Positions 45,013-57,666 of a stretch of DNA of 64,000 bases are shown in pieces. The stretch is taken from the NCBI GenBank assembly GCA_949357655.1, contig CASHTG010000001.1, forward strand, positions 1,178,001 through 1,242,000. Reading direction: 5' to 3'. Below the pieces are notes generated by a model. That model saw only the letters and a list, made by a program, of their open reading frames with translations. It was not told where the DNA came from and did not search any database. How positions within the stretch are numbered: the stretch's first letter is position 1; each line of letters starts with the position of its first letter. This DNA comes from Parascedosporium putredinis (taxonomy: Eukaryota; Ascomycota; Sordariomycetes; Microascales; Microascaceae). Both the position numbers and the translations under genes were made by a program.

Positions 45013-46294
45013 TTAATAGAGCAACGTCTCGCGCAGGACAGCTCTCTCCTCGGCAGTGATTCCAATGAAATCAGCATAGGCGTCGATCCCACCAAACTTT
45101 TCTTGGACGAGCTTGGCTACCCTCTCTATCAGGTCCTTGGCCGTGTAGGCCCAGGAGGGCGGAAGGCCCGTATACGAGATTTCCTCAATGATCTGGGCTC
45201 GCTTGGGCTCCAGATCTACATCTGTGCGTGCGTAGTCGTACTCAATCGCTCGTTTTGGCACGCCCAGAAGCATAAGAACGAGCGCGATGACGAGGCCGGT
45301 TCGGTCCTTGCCGAGAGAGCAGTGCGCGATGACGGGCAGGTTCGCGGGCTGGGTGAAAACGCGGACGGCCTACTGAGTGCGGATGTGGTGAACAGCATAT
45401 CCCACGAGATGAATATTCAGAAGGGAAAGGAAGACGGCAAGAAAAAGCAAACGAGTGCATTCCATTCGGGCAACATACCTTGGCCACGTCGGCGCCACAG
45501 TGTTCCATAGTATCCAGCTGTGTGCCAACCAAGCCGCGGGGAACCATGGCCTCACGGACGACAAGGGCGACTGCGCGGTGCCGTTGTCGGAAGATGAAAA
45601 GGATAATGATCCATCTTGACCTCTGTCAACAACAGGATACCCCAAGCTTCGAAGAGAGTGATATCATCTACTCGCGTGAGATAGATATTCCGACTTACAT
45701 GAACGATAGCCACGATAGCTGGCCCATCAAGAGCCTCTCATAAGCTTTCCCTGCGATTGATATGTGGTGATAGTGTTCGACGGGCAATCTCGCAGACGGG
45801 GCGCGGGAGGGTGCGCTGCCAGTGCCGTGCTTTTTGCTTGATCGGCCCGCTCGGTGCTGCGAGGGTTGCTTAGCTACGTCCGGCGTGGCTGGGGGAAGCC
45901 AAGACTTACTTTGACCGAAGGTCGAGGATGGACTTTAAACCAATCTCGTTGATCAGGAAGTCCTTATCCTCAGGGCTCGCATCGTCTTGAAGCCCGGTTA
46001 TCGTTGTCTTAGTGGTTTGAACTCCTTCATAGAAAACACGTGGGCATATACTATTTGAGGAAGAGGGACGGTACTAGGCAAAGGGGACGTGAGGGAAGAA
46101 AAAGAGAGAGTTACACACCCAGTCTGGCCGAGCGGAAAAGCAAGCCTTCGCGAAGCCGCCTACAAGGTAATGCATATCACCAACATTAGTAGGCACGTGG
46201 ATAGGTTGTGGTTCGAAGGGAGACGGAGATACCTCTCGCCAAGAAAGTCGTTGACAGACTTGCCAACATCTCTAAAGTTGGCAACGCCCTGCAT
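45013..46294 (-). CDS. Protein-tyrosine/dual-specificity phosphatase (Y_phosphatase3 type)
   Basis: A Cys-based phosphatase of the fungal/bacterial tyrosine-serine phosphatase family. The first exon (46233-46294) reads MQGVANFRDVGKSV, the NFRDVGG-like start of the family. The second (46119-46159) reads LREGLLFRSARLG. A third segment near 45915-46030 reads LQDDASPEDKDFL and LKSILDLRSK. Near 45480-45560 is GLVGTQLDTMEHCGADVAK. The catalytic P-loop is VIAHCSLGKDRTG, i.e. HC-x5-R, near 45320-45345. It ends ERAVLRETLLY at 45013. At least four introns are implied; some splice sites could not be fixed because of apparent indels. Its 3' end lies about 95 bp from that of the methyltransferase gene (convergent). 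Confidence 0.82.
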
Positions 46295-49200
46295 TGTAAA
46301 GGCAAGAGAGAGAGGTCGGCACAAATAAAAGATGAGAAACAAATTTAGTCTTCTGCTTGCAAGATAACTCAAGATACTCTCTACTCGGCCCTTGTGTCAC
46401 AGGAACGTATGGCAAGAGTGAAGCTGAAGAAAAACTTGGAGATGGGCTTTATGAAGAAGGGAAAATTTGCCCCTGGAACCAGGCACGGTATTCACCCATA
46501 GGGCAGAGTGGAAGCCGGCACCCGGTCTTCACTGAGGCTTTACGCTAAATAGACGGGGGCTTTAACATCCATGCAGTCTTTGACAGCCTAGTTCCTCCGC
46601 TCAAGGTGCTCCGACGGACAAGTAATTATCCTGTCGCTGTCAGACCAACATTGGTCCGTTCTAAGCCGTCGAGTAATAAGCACACAGGGGATGTGGATGC
46701 GAATCCAGTTTGCTCTGTACGCTTGGGGCACCCAGATCGTGTATTCGCCGTACCTGTCTCGTTGACTGGCTCAATGCGTCAGGTTAATTCTCGGGTATTC
46801 GGCAAAAGGGCTGATGGGATTACACATGGAGCTGGAGTGTGGACAAGTGTTGAGCCTCAGTGCTTTCACCATCAACTATTCATGGAGTGGATCTCTGGCG
46901 GTCAGGCCCACCAAACCAAAAAATCAACAACGCTCGGCTTTTTCATCAGACAATAGATGATGCTTCAGCCTGCGATCACCATCAGCATGATGATACTCGG
47001 CGTTCCGGTATAGGCCGATGACGGGATGGGAAAGTCTGGGCGCAGGGTTGAGTGACAGGACTGGGGTTGTTCCAGACCCCGAAATTATCGACGAAATGGA
47101 TCAGTTGAGCGGCGCTGCTTCGAGCGAGGGAAACTAATAAGAGCGGACCCTTCGCAGATCTAGATAGCTCTGTAGGCCCTGTCGGCCGAACTGCACTCCT
47201 CGGAATCCGAGAACGTTACTTTGTCTTTGTCCAAGAAGAGCGTGAAAGGCTACCTGTAGGTAGGCATTGACGCTTTGGAACTTAGACGGCTAGCTCTCAA
47301 TGGCCTCGATCTCTCGTTGTCGAGCTTCGAGATGTTTGATAGGCCTGAGACACATGAGAGTCAAAATAGCCCAGTTGCTCCCCACCCTCAGCCCAAATAC
47401 CGATCGATGACTTCATCCTGGGACTAGCCCCCACAAAGAAGAATCCACGAGGAAGCCAGCGCTTCAATGGAAAAGGACCTTTAACACTTCCCAGCCCAGC
47501 TATAGATCTATCCCGAGGTCTGACACAAACACCGATGCATCGAGTCAAAGGAGGAAGAAGCAGTCTCACTTGCAAAGTCGGTCGGGTCAGTGGAAATACG
47601 CAGCATCTCGCTTCATTCTTTAAGCAACCTCTTGACGAAATTAACCTCACCAAGCTTGAAGTCTACGAAAAAAAAAAAAGCTGAGTGTGATCAACAAGTA
47701 TTGGACAACGGAGACTTGGGCCCTGCTTGCACCGCAACCTTACATCAAACATTGATTAATCGTGAGGGCCGCGGAGCACGATACAGCTCTTGAAGCTGGT
47801 GGGCTTTGATTATCTGGGGGAAGGTGACGGACGGGAGTAGCTAGCCATGACGTCGATTCTCGGCCTCCTGATCCACTGTTACATCAATAATACCACCCCA
47901 AGTACTTGCAAGTACTTGGATTTGATTGATCTCCAGCTGCACGGCAGGGAAGGCGAACAGCCCTATTACTCCTCGCTGGGTGCAGCTGCAAAATTTCTGG
48001 GTTCAGAAAATACGGGCAAGATAGATTGAGTATACTAAGCACGCGAAATTAAGCATCGTGAGGGCTATAATTATACCGCACCTATTATATCGCCTTGGTT
48101 GGGGGTCGTTGGTGGTGTTCTCGAGACCCTACCTGTAGGGCCCACCCTCTAGGATCATGAATGCAACCAGGCGACAGCTATTTTTGGGAGGCGTTAGCCG
48201 GAGGCTACCCGTTGCAACGCAACCCCAAGCTGTCGAACTCTATACGAGGTCCTTCGCGGGCGGCCTTGCCCTTCTCGACCCTTTCGAAGCCGTTCTTGTA
48301 AAACCGACCTTATCGAATCAAGCCGAGTCGTGCGCCACTGTTACAGCTCGGAACCCACAGGGCAGCATGTCTCGTCGCTATCAGGGCTCTTCGTATGCGC
48401 CACCTTTTGGATGCGAGAGGCGGGCAGAAGGGCTAGTCGAGTCTATCCAACGCCTTGCCAGGCTCTTTTGCAATTCGAGGCAGCTGTGCTGAACAGAATT
48501 TTCGGTACTTCGGGAGCTCTTTCGAGGTACACATCGGCCACAGATCGATACATCCATCCACCATTGGATGGATGGACGAAGATCCATAAACCCTGGAATC
48601 CGTCGTTGATGGATCCCCTAGCGTTCTATTCGCAATTCGTCCTCTCCAGTAGTTTTTCTTCTATTCTTCTTGCAAGGCCACCAAGTTGTATACTTCGTAG
48701 CTTCAGCTCGTTAGGACCTTGAGGTTTGGAGGGGCTGGCCGCGTGATGACTTTGGACAAATCGAGACCAGTTGACGAGACCTCGAGCGCCACATCAGGAA
48801 GTTCCTTCCCCGTCATGGGCGGCCACCGCTTCATATCGGTCGCACCCTCCTCGTCCAACCGGGGAAGGCAAGGAGGGTCCTCGGTTGCTTTTGGAAAGGT
48901 CGCTTTTGTTAGTCTCTCGCTGCAAATCAATCGACAACATCTTTGTAGTTTGATGGCCAGCCATTACCTCATGTTCGTCGAGCCACCGCTCTATCGTCGA
49001 GAAACGTCATACATCAGATGGCTCCACGAGTCGCGTTAGGTCACCTAACAAACCCCCGCCCCCTTCTCCCCGGCAGCGCCCCTCGACGATGCCAAGAGAT
49101 GCAACACGTTATGATGCAACATGGTCGTGCCCTCGCTCCCTTCTCGCCTTTGACTCTCACACTTATCCTAACTCATCCAGACTCCACACGAGAGACGGGG

Positions 49201-49714
49201 TCGAGGTCTCACCCCCATGCTGGCGGCTTTCCCGGAAGCCACTCGAAACATTGTTTAGCTTTCGAGATTGTCATGATGTGTGACATATTTCCTTTTTCCT
49301 CCCCGCTATTGCCCCCTTGGATTTTCTAGAGGGTTTCCTGCCTTTCCCCCATGGCGAAGAGATAGCATCATTGCCAACCTGGAATATATACTTTTCTTAC
49401 CCCCTTGCCCTTCGTCAGTGAACCTCACGCTGCTTTCCCCCTAGTCCATTTCCTTCCAACTGACCCCCAGCGTTTTCACGAGCCTGCGCCCATGCATCCA
49501 TTGATGTCCCGAGTTCCCTTTTAGGCCTTGCTCTCCACCTCGAATACGAAACACCCCTATTAATACCCTCCCACTTCCGACCTCCTCGCCTCGTATGCAG
49601 TTTGCGATAACGCGTGTTCAAAGCACCCATCCATAGGAATTGAGCGCTTGGAACTCGTAACAACGATTTTCGAATTTCTCTATTTCCTAGCTACCCGCCA
49701 CCAACAGCGCCGCT
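46295..49714. other. Gene-poor region (3.4 kb)
   Basis: Scattered short frames without coherent family similarity. A 26-bp inverted repeat lies at about 48551-48575 (listed separately). A possible acceptor preceded by a long T tract occurs on the minus strand at about 47667, but no credible exon chain follows. The right end is EIS1 promoter. Confidence 0.45.
48551..48575. repeat. Inverted repeat TCCATCCA / TGGATGGA
   Basis: Eight-base perfect arms around a 4-base CCAT spacer; the flanks add GATCG and GATCC. Same word family as the other dispersed motifs. Confidence 0.8.
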
Positions 49715-52153
49715 ATGGCGTCCGTCCAAACCGAACGGCCAAAGTCATGTAAGTGCCATGGCCGATGTAAACCGGCCCACCCCCGTCACCCAACTCTAAG
49801 CCCTTGTAACCCGTCCTCCCCCGCACTTCCGTGGGGACTTTTATTGACTTTGGATGCTGTAGTGGTTTCTGCCGGGGCAAGGCTTAGATACGCAGACCCG
49901 AAGAGCTTACCGAGTTACCCTTCCCGCGGAGTCCCTCGCGAGGCAACAGCCTCGGCTGCCGCCGCGTTAGGTTGGGCAAAGAACAGAGATGGCTCCCTGT
50001 CTGTTCCTCACCCAATCCGCGAGAAAACTGCATCTTTTTCGGCTACCACCGCAGCCTCCTCGCCACCGATCCTAAGGATTCTCAACGACGGGCTAAGTCG
50101 GTTCGTGAGCGCAAGGCCCCACCCAAAGTAACCACCGCTGCACACCGCCACAGCTTTTCCCAAGACAACTGGGGAAGTTCAGCAGCATGCATCGCCTATA
50201 AGTCGCAACCATCTCCGTCGAAGAAGGACACGCATGTGCCTCCTCCTCATCACGGCCGCTCGTCTCTCGCGGCTGCACAGGAGGCAACGGCATCTCGACC
50301 TAGATCCCTCTCATCACCCCTCGTGAAACAGCGAAGTCACGGCCTAGCCAATTCAGGTTCTACGCAGCGATGGTCGTTCGCCCCCGAACTTTCCCCCTCT
50401 GCGGAATACGGTTCGGTTCCGACCACCTTGTTGGATCGTAGCATGTATACGTCGCACCCGCCCGTCGGCATCGAGGTCGAAGAGAGAAGAAGGGCAGATG
50501 AGCTGCATTCTTCAGCCGTCGCACTTGCTAGGCAGGTGTTTTTGAAGCAGCAAAAATTGACTGAACAACATATGCGCGAGATGGAGGAGGACGACGACGA
50601 CGATATGACGAGTGGTGGTGAGCCCGCCCACTCGGAGCCTGTCAATCTTCACGAGGCGGCGTATAAGTTGGCGCAGGAGCGACTAGCGAAATTGGAGCAA
50701 GAGTTTCAAAAGAACCGCGAATTCCGCGAACGCTACAACCCCAACCAGTCACCCACCCCACCTCGCCGCCGGACGCACAAGGCGTTTAGATTACGCAACA
50801 GATCCTCGAGCGATAGCGATCTTCAATCTCGGCGACAAGACCGAACGTCAAACCCCACCACTATATTCCCGTCCCTTCAAACCAAAGTAGACCAAGATCA
50901 ACGCCGGCGAGATAGGGAGGCTGTTCTAGCCGCGGCCCGGAGGAATGTTCAGAGCCAGCTCCATGACATTGATGAAAGCATCTACGACCGTACCGGAATG
51001 GTGCCACCTAGCAAATTGTCGGAATGGAAAGCCAAGGCGGAAAGCCTTGCCCAGATCAAAGTGGCGTCCGAGATGCCGCCTCTAGGAAAGCGAGACGTTG
51101 GCGGCGGGATGTTTGTGACGCAGGAGGAGATTGACGCCGTCGCGGCCCGTAATGTCCAGCCTCTCCTCCAAGAGATTAACGAGAGGGCGGAGAAGGAACA
51201 AGAAAGACAGAGGCTCCTTAAAGAGGAACAAGCGCTCAAGGAAATCGAGATTGAGAAAAAGAAGGCGCATGATCGAGAAGTGAAGGAGATATACCGGAAG
51301 CTTAAAGGTAAGACGACTACGATTTCTGAGTTGAGACAAGCACACGCAAACTGGAGGCGACGAAGCTAATACGATCAACAGAGGGTCAGAAGCAAAAGGA
51401 CAAGGAGCGAAAACAGATCTTGAAGGAAGAAAAGCGTGAGAGGCGCAACGGGACTACCACCTGGCGCAAGGAAGACGAGGATGTGGCGCTCCACGGGGCC
51501 ATAGTCACTTTAGAAGATCGTAACCTTGCCGGTTCGGTGAACGATGGCGATGGCGGGCCTCATCCTGGCGAAGCAATGAACAACACCCAGGGCAACGAGG
51601 CAGCGGTAACCTCGGGGCAAAGCCACACGCTCCCGCCAGTCGTGGACGCAATTACGACTCCTCCAAGAAGCATCACCCCGGTTGAGGGCGAAGTGTCTCC
51701 GGCGATGCCCGGGAGCCCACCCTCTCTCCGGGCAAAGTGAAGAATTGGATCAAGGCAAAGCTTTCGCGCTCTCGGGCATCCTCAAAAACACTGGACGAAA
51801 CTGAAAAGGGCTTCATTGGAGGCTACGCAGCAAAGATGCGAAGTCCTGGCGGAAGCACCAACAGCCTTGTTCCCGTTTCGTCAATGAGGGAAATGGCTGT
51901 TGCGGGCAGGGATAGGCAGGCGACAGGGGAGGGTGGGGTGGCCGCTGGCTTGACTGACGAGGCAGTAGCGACGAAGGCAGTACGCAAGCTGAGTGTGGGC
52001 TCGGATGGGTCCGATGAGAGGTTTGTCGACGCACGGGAGATGCAGTCTCCGGCTGCACTTTCTCCCATTGATAGACGGGCTGTTTGGACACCTCCTATCG
52101 GGAAGAGTAGCAGCCCTGCGCGTGACTCGAGATTTAGGGAGATTATGGACTAA
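49715..52153 (+). CDS. EIS1: Eisosome protein 1 (Eis1)
   Basis: Eis1 is a peripheral protein of eisosomes, the plasma-membrane furrows organised by Pil1/Lsp1. Exons: 49715-49748, 49863-51307, 51382-52153; about 750 residues. The N-terminus shows AGARLRYADPKSLPSYPS and ATASAAAALGWAKN, typical of the family. The core contains NLHEAAYKLAQERLAKLEQE and the conserved TTIFPSLQTKVDQDQRRRDR, then AVLAAARRNVQ and IDESIYDRTGMVPPSKLSEW. A coiled coil rich in E/K follows, then a Ser/Pro-rich disordered tail. Frame breaks near 49985 and 51720 are not explained by introns. The last intron (51308-51381) restores E-G-Q-K cleanly. Confidence 0.85.
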
Positions 52154-52834
52154 GGAAACAGCCTCTTCCTACTGTTTGAGAGTACGGACATTTGCGGAGA
52201 ATGGTCTAACATGTGAGATATATGAGTGAGAGACAGAGAGAGCGTGTGTGTGTGTGTGTGAGTTGAGATAGAGATGGACTATGCATCGCATCTCTACATG
52301 TATGTCTAAGGAGGTAATGAACAGTGAAGGAGAACCGTTTCATAGCTTGGCGTTGCGCAGGCACCCACTTTTGTTTCCCCCTCATGTTTACGTCTGGCCT
52401 TTCTGTTTAGCCCCTTTTGAACCTGTCTATCAGTTCTCTTTTAGAGGAATTCTAGGTTTAGATGGGCACACTGATCACAGTCCGACGAGAATGGCTCTGA
52501 GGCAAGTTGTAAACTTATTTGGTCATAGTTTGAAAGAATGATGATATATATTGGAAGGACCGAAACTCCACCCACCATAGTTGATGCGTCTTTGATGCGT
52601 GATAGATCCCAAAATGCCTCTATGGACCCGTATGAGCAAAGGAAATAGTTATATACAAGATTTTGATATTCTGGTATTTCGCGATATCGCGAGCTGTCCG
52701 TGGCCAACGCCTATCTTCCCGGCCTGGCGCCCGCCCTATATTAGAGGAAAATAGAAAGAAAAAAATGCCCGGAGAGGAGTTTTTATACGAGTAAGCTGGA
52801 AAGGAGTGGAAAGAGTGCGTCGGTCTGTGCAGAC
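52154..52834. other. Convergent 3' intergenic region
   Basis: 3' flanks of EIS1 (+) and SFK1 (-), with a (TG)n tract at about 52242-52260. No gene is seen. Confidence 0.5.
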
Positions 52835-54041
52835 TTAAAAGTTATTCGGGACCCTATCCATATGCGCCTGTCTCGGCTGCATTGGAAGGTCATTGGGGTT
52901 GGCCTCCTCCATCTCTCTCGGGGACCAGTCTCTATGCACCGCCGATCCGGAGCTAGAATCGCACGCTCCGTGGGCACCGCCCATGCCCAAGGAATGGCGG
53001 TGGAGCCGGGAGCGGCGAGCCGGCTTGGTGTGCATGGCGGGCCAGAGGTCGACGATGAAGGAGAAGACGTAGGCGGAGAAGATGAAGGCAATGATCCATT
53101 CGAGAACGGCGGCGGCGTTGCGGCGTTTGACGCGGGAGCAGACGCCAAAGGCGATGATGAGGATGAGCTCGAGGATGATGAAGGCGAGCTTGATGCGGAA
53201 GGAGGTGCGGAGGATACTATGCTCGCGATGATCTAGGGGGAGGCTCTTGTGTTAGAAGTGGAGTGGGGGAAGATGATAGACACGCAAGCCGGCTCGCGGG
53301 GAGGGAGGAGGCAACTCAACTGGTTCTTAGTCTCTGGTACTCCCAGCAGATGAAGATGGCGCTTATCAAGTAGCCTCCGATGAAGAGGGCCAAGAAGATG
53401 TTGTGCAGGCGCTTGTGATGGTAGGTATCGAAGATGGAGAGCAAAATGAGGCCGACGGTGCCGACGATGGCGAATAAGATGGTTAGTCCAGAGAGGACCT
53501 TTTCGAAGAGTGTGACGTTGGGTACTAAACGGCCGTTGTGGCGCAACCAACGGTCAGAGGCGAAGGAGAGGTCAAGGAAGATGGTGGTGATGACGCAGCC
53601 GGTGATAAAGAGAGGCTTCATTTCATGGGCGCCAATGTTGCTGATGTAGGGGATGGTGGATTCGGCGTTCATGGAGGGGAGGTGCCTCTTGTTATCGTTG
53701 ACGACCCATTGCAAGAGCATGCCTAGCAGGGTGGCCAGCCATACCACGCCCGAGATGATGGGCAAGACCTAACAAGGGGAAACGGGCGTTAGCGGTTGCT
53801 AGTCTAGATGTCATCCGAGACGATTTCGTAGTTTAGTTGGACCAGGCACGCCCCGGTCCCCTATTCCCCAAGCGGCGAGCAAAGCGCTACTCGCTTAGGG
53901 ATTCATGGACTGATATATACTTTGAACCCGCCCGGGAGGCAAGGGAGAAAAGGATAAAAGGGGGACCAAAGGTGATTGGTGAGGTAGGACAGAAAGTTTT
54001 TAACGAACCCAATACGACAGCCTCAGCTTCCCCGCGCTCAT
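52835..54041 (-). CDS. Sfk1/Frag1/DRAM-family membrane protein
   Basis: A six-span plasma-membrane protein; in yeast Sfk1 supports PI4-kinase Stt4 and phospholipid asymmetry. Exon 1 is only 33 nt (54009-54041, MSAGKLRLSYW). After a 240-nt intron, exon 2 (53321-53768) encodes VLPIISGVVWLATLLGMLLQW, HEMKPLFITGCVITTIFLDL and three more hydrophobic spans. Exon 3 (52835-53232) gives REHSILRTSFRIKLAFIILEL, VLEWIIAFIFSAYVFSFIV and a hydrophilic tail. All exons join in frame, giving 292 residues with no disruption. The short first exon was found by matching the expected SYWVLPII junction. Confidence 0.88.
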
Positions 54042-55465
54042 GGTTGCGGAAACTTTGCTCTCTGTGAATCAATTCTAGAAGAATGGAAGTTCCTGTCGCT
54101 GGGGTTTCAGCGACAAGCGGTTGCGGGAGGAGTGGTGGCGTCGGCAGGGACGGCGCCGGTGGCGGCGATAGAAGTGATGGGCTCGGAACAGGGCGTCGCT
54201 TGTGCAACGTTGGAATGTCTGAACAATGTCCTCTTTGGCCAATATTTCAGGCTTGAATGCAACTTGTCGGATGCCCTACGTCCTAGCACTGAACGAGGGT
54301 GTGGCCTGAAATGGCAGCTTGCGAGAGCAGTCGCGCTGGGTGGGATGACGAGATTGCTATTGATGGCAATCCTTGGGGGAATTGGGCAATGGTTGTAATA
54401 TTTATTACCCCAAGGTAGACACAGATTTCAAATCCCAGGAGCTTGGCTCCGGAGCTCGGTTTCAAAGGCCCCCGCGACACGCTCCGGCGGATGGGTCCGG
54501 GATAGCAGGAGGCTGCAATTCCCACGCGAGACGAGTGTAAAGGGAGAGAGAAGAAGGATAAAGAGACAATAGCCCGTCTTCCGATTGTGTGCGACTTGGG
54601 AAGGGCGATCCTCGTCCCTTATTGATTTTTCAGGGAAAAATTCTCAGGCTCGACATCTTCGTGACGACGTAGGTGGATGACGTAGCAGTGGGCGAAGCCA
54701 CGCTCCGGAGCTCGCGCGCAGCAAATCGTTGGAACATGAACAGACATGGTCTTGGCTGGGCCTTTTGGGGCTATAGCTCGCTCACGTACACCAGCTCACG
54801 TATGCTGGCGCAGATGTGGCGCAACGACCCTACACTAGAGACTAGCTCAGTCGATCCTCTTCTCTCTCTCTCTCTCTCTCGGGCGCTCGGGGTTTAAAAA
54901 TATCTTGCTTCCCGGAGTAGGTTGAGAAAATTGGAGATTGGGCCCCGGATTTAAGCCACCGATGCCGATGGCTAGAAAAGATCAAGTTCGTGCTGGAGAT
55001 GAATCAGTATCATTGTTTGCCACTGCCTGAATACGCACCTGCCGGGCACAAAGTGATCCACAACGAGGGTCGCGGACTTGACTGGCGACTGGCTCCAATG
55101 GTTCCATATTTATCTTGAATTAATTCAATCGGCCTCGTTGGACCCTCCAATCCCAATGAATCTGGCTCCTGAACCCTGGGAAGAGCATGAATAGAGCAGC
55201 ATTCTTTGGGCGAGAAACCCCACCCCCACACACACACTGTAGCTGGCTATCGATAAGCTTTGAACCCTGCCAACGGTGCCAGGTGCGTGCTGAAGCGAAT
55301 TGTTCCTTCCGCGAAACCACCGGCCTCCCCTCCATTCCAATCCTCCCCTCTCCATCAACGCCAACCCACGATTCGAAATCGGTCGCGCACCCAGACCGCC
55401 GACACGCCCGACAAGCCCACGCTCTCTCGCCACCGAGAGCAAGCACACAACTTTGAAAAGTCACA
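54042..55465. promoter_or_regulatory. Intergenic region between divergent SFK1 and CDK7
   Basis: 1.4 kb of non-coding sequence with a (TC)n tract at about 54861-54881. No gene is recognised. Confidence 0.5.
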
Positions 55466-56688
55466 ATGTCGGGCTCCCCTCTAGTAGCACGACCATCCGA
55501 TATCCCTTCCGGCGGCCGCTTCATCTCCGCCTCGCCACTGAAAACGAACTCGGGCCATGGATCCTCGACGAGCACCCCCGTCCCCACCATGTGACAGCCT
55601 TGCCCGCCGCCGCCGTGCCCCGGCACTCGACCTTTCCGAGCAGATGAATGAGGAGGAGAAGCGCAAATACGTGAGGGGAAGAAGCTCGGTGAGGGTACGT
55701 ACGCCATCGTGTACCTAGGGTCGCTGCGGAACAACCCTTCTGTGCGCGTCGCCATCAAAAAGATCAAGGTCCAAAAGGAGTACACGGATGGTTTACCGCC
55801 CGACGCTGTTCGCGAAATCAAGCACCTGCAGGAATTGCAGCACCCCAACATCATCAGCCTCTTCTCCGTCTTCTCGTCCAAGGATCAAAATCTGAATCTT
55901 GTCCTCGAGTACCTCCCTCTCGGCGACTTGGAGATGCTCATCAGGGACTCCAACTCCATACACTACGGCACGGCTGACATCAAGGCTTGGATGGGCATGC
56001 TGACCCGCGCCGTATGGTTCTGCCACGAAAACTACGTCCTCCACCGTGATATCAAGCCCAACAACTTGCTCATCGCCGCCGACGGCGAGATCAAGCTCGC
56101 CGATTTCGGTCTCGCCCGGAGCTTCGCCGACCCCCACCAAATCATGACCTCCAACGTCATCACCCGCTGGTACCGGCCCCCGAGCTCCTCTTTGGCGCAA
56201 AGCACTACAGCGGCGCCGTCGACGTGTGGTCCGTCGGATGCGTCTTTGCCGAGCTCGTCCTCCGGAACCCCTACCTCCCCGGCGAGACCGATATCAATCA
56301 GATCGAGCTCGTCTGTCGCAACCTTGGAACCCCCACCGAAGACAACTGGCCCGGCGTTTCCAAGTTGCGCGAGTACGGCGCCATCCCCGCCGAAATGTAC
56401 CCCGTCCCTTCCAAGGAGGTGCTCCGCGGCCTGTTCCCCGTCGGAGCCGATGGCGTGGACCTCCTCATGCGGACTCTTGTCCTCGACCCCAAGAAGCGCA
56501 TCACCGCCGCCGAGATGCTCAGGCACGAGTGGTGGGGCGCCGCTCCCAAGCCTACCCGCAAGGAGGACCTGCCTCGCAAGGACGGCGGCGAGGAAAAGAT
56601 GGGCGCCGACTTGAAGAGGAGACCGGGCCTCGTGGAGGAGGACCGCGGTAAGAGGGTGGCACGAAAATTGGATTTTTCTCAGATGTGA
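55466..56688 (+). CDS. Cyclin-dependent kinase 7 / Kin28-type TFIIH and CAK kinase
   Basis: Catalytic kinase of the TFIIH kinase module, phosphorylating Ser5/7 of the RNA polymerase II CTD. An approximately 65-residue Ser/Pro-rich N-terminal extension precedes KLGEGTYAIVYLGSL (Gly loop), VAIKKIKV (catalytic Lys), DAVREIKHLQELQHPNII (the NxTAxRE-like alpha-C helix), YVLHRDIKPNNLLI (catalytic loop), LADFGLARSF (DFG) and SNVITRWYRPPELLFG (T-loop with its Thr). The YRPPELLFGAKHY form is characteristic of CDK7 rather than cell-cycle CDKs. The C-terminus ends RKLDFSQM. Frame breaks fall near 55590, 55685 (one G short in GKKLGEG) and 56185. No intron is seen. Confidence 0.9.
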
Positions 56689-57666
56689 AGAGATGATGAA
56701 CGACGGACGGGTAGATGCAGCGAGGCTCTAGTTAATGGGCGGGTCCGGGCAGCAGTTCACCGTCGCCTAGGATGTAAGATATGATTTTGGGAGGAAAGCA
56801 AAAAAAGGAAGGGCGCATGGAACAGAAAAACAAATATTTATGAATTTACTCGGACAGCATCATGGCGTCAAAGCTGGACATCTCGTTTTTACTGCTTCAA
56901 AACTGCATTTGTCTTGGCCGCTCTCGTTAAATTGAAAAAAGCCTCTTTACTACCTCTGCCTCTCTGCACGTCATCAGCGTCAATGTTCAAAGTACGTTTG
57001 GTGGGTTGGAGGTAGATTCAAGTTCATTTGTCTATCCATCAACGTCAAGTCATCCCCTTCCGCCCCTCTGGTCCCTCCCTATAGTCTATTCAGATACGGC
57101 GGTCCACATTATCAACAAGATGCCCCGTCGTCCCCCATGGGCATAGGGTGTAACGAACAAACCATTTTAACGCCGTCCGGGCCCCATCGAACGCTCAATT
57201 CCTTGAGCGGTTTAGTACAAAAAGAAAAAGAAAGGAAAGAAAAAACACCCCCTTTCAACAGTAGTCCTTCCCCCGAGCCCGCATTCTCCACTTTTCTTCT
57301 TCTTCTTCTTCTTCTTCTTCTTCTTGTCTTGGTTGATCTCGGATCCGTCCCTTCGGTATCCAACAAACCTAAAATAGGAACATGAAGCTGAAGTAAAGGA
57401 TAGAAATGGGGCGCAGGAGAGAAAAAAGTAAACGCCGTTGAATGCAACAAGTCGAAACTGATTGTCTATACTCGATCAAGCATGATAGAAGAAGGCGTCC
57501 AGTGGCTGTAGAATGTGATATCGAACAAAGAGTAATAATAAAAAAGAGGAGGAAAAAAAACAACGGCTTGAGAAAAGATTCAAAAGCAGAAGTGATAACG
57601 AGAACGAGAACAAGAACGCTTAGTCGCTAGGCGCAGGAAATCGAACAAGTCCCTCCCCCGGAGTCG
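56689..57666. other. Convergent 3' intergenic region
   Basis: 3' flanks of CDK7 (+) and MID1 (-). It contains a (CTT)n repeat of about ten units at 57295-57325. No gene is seen. Confidence 0.5.
57295..57325. repeat. (CTT)n microsatellite
   Basis: About ten perfect CTT units in non-coding sequence. Confidence 0.9.

Noticed and set aside
46120..46225. tRNA-like signal: TGGCCGAGCGG (A-box match) and GGTTCGA (B-box match)
   Set aside because: The A-box match is the reverse strand of the phosphatase exon reading FRSARLG, the B-box continuation is poor, and no acceptor-stem pairing or sensible intron fits.
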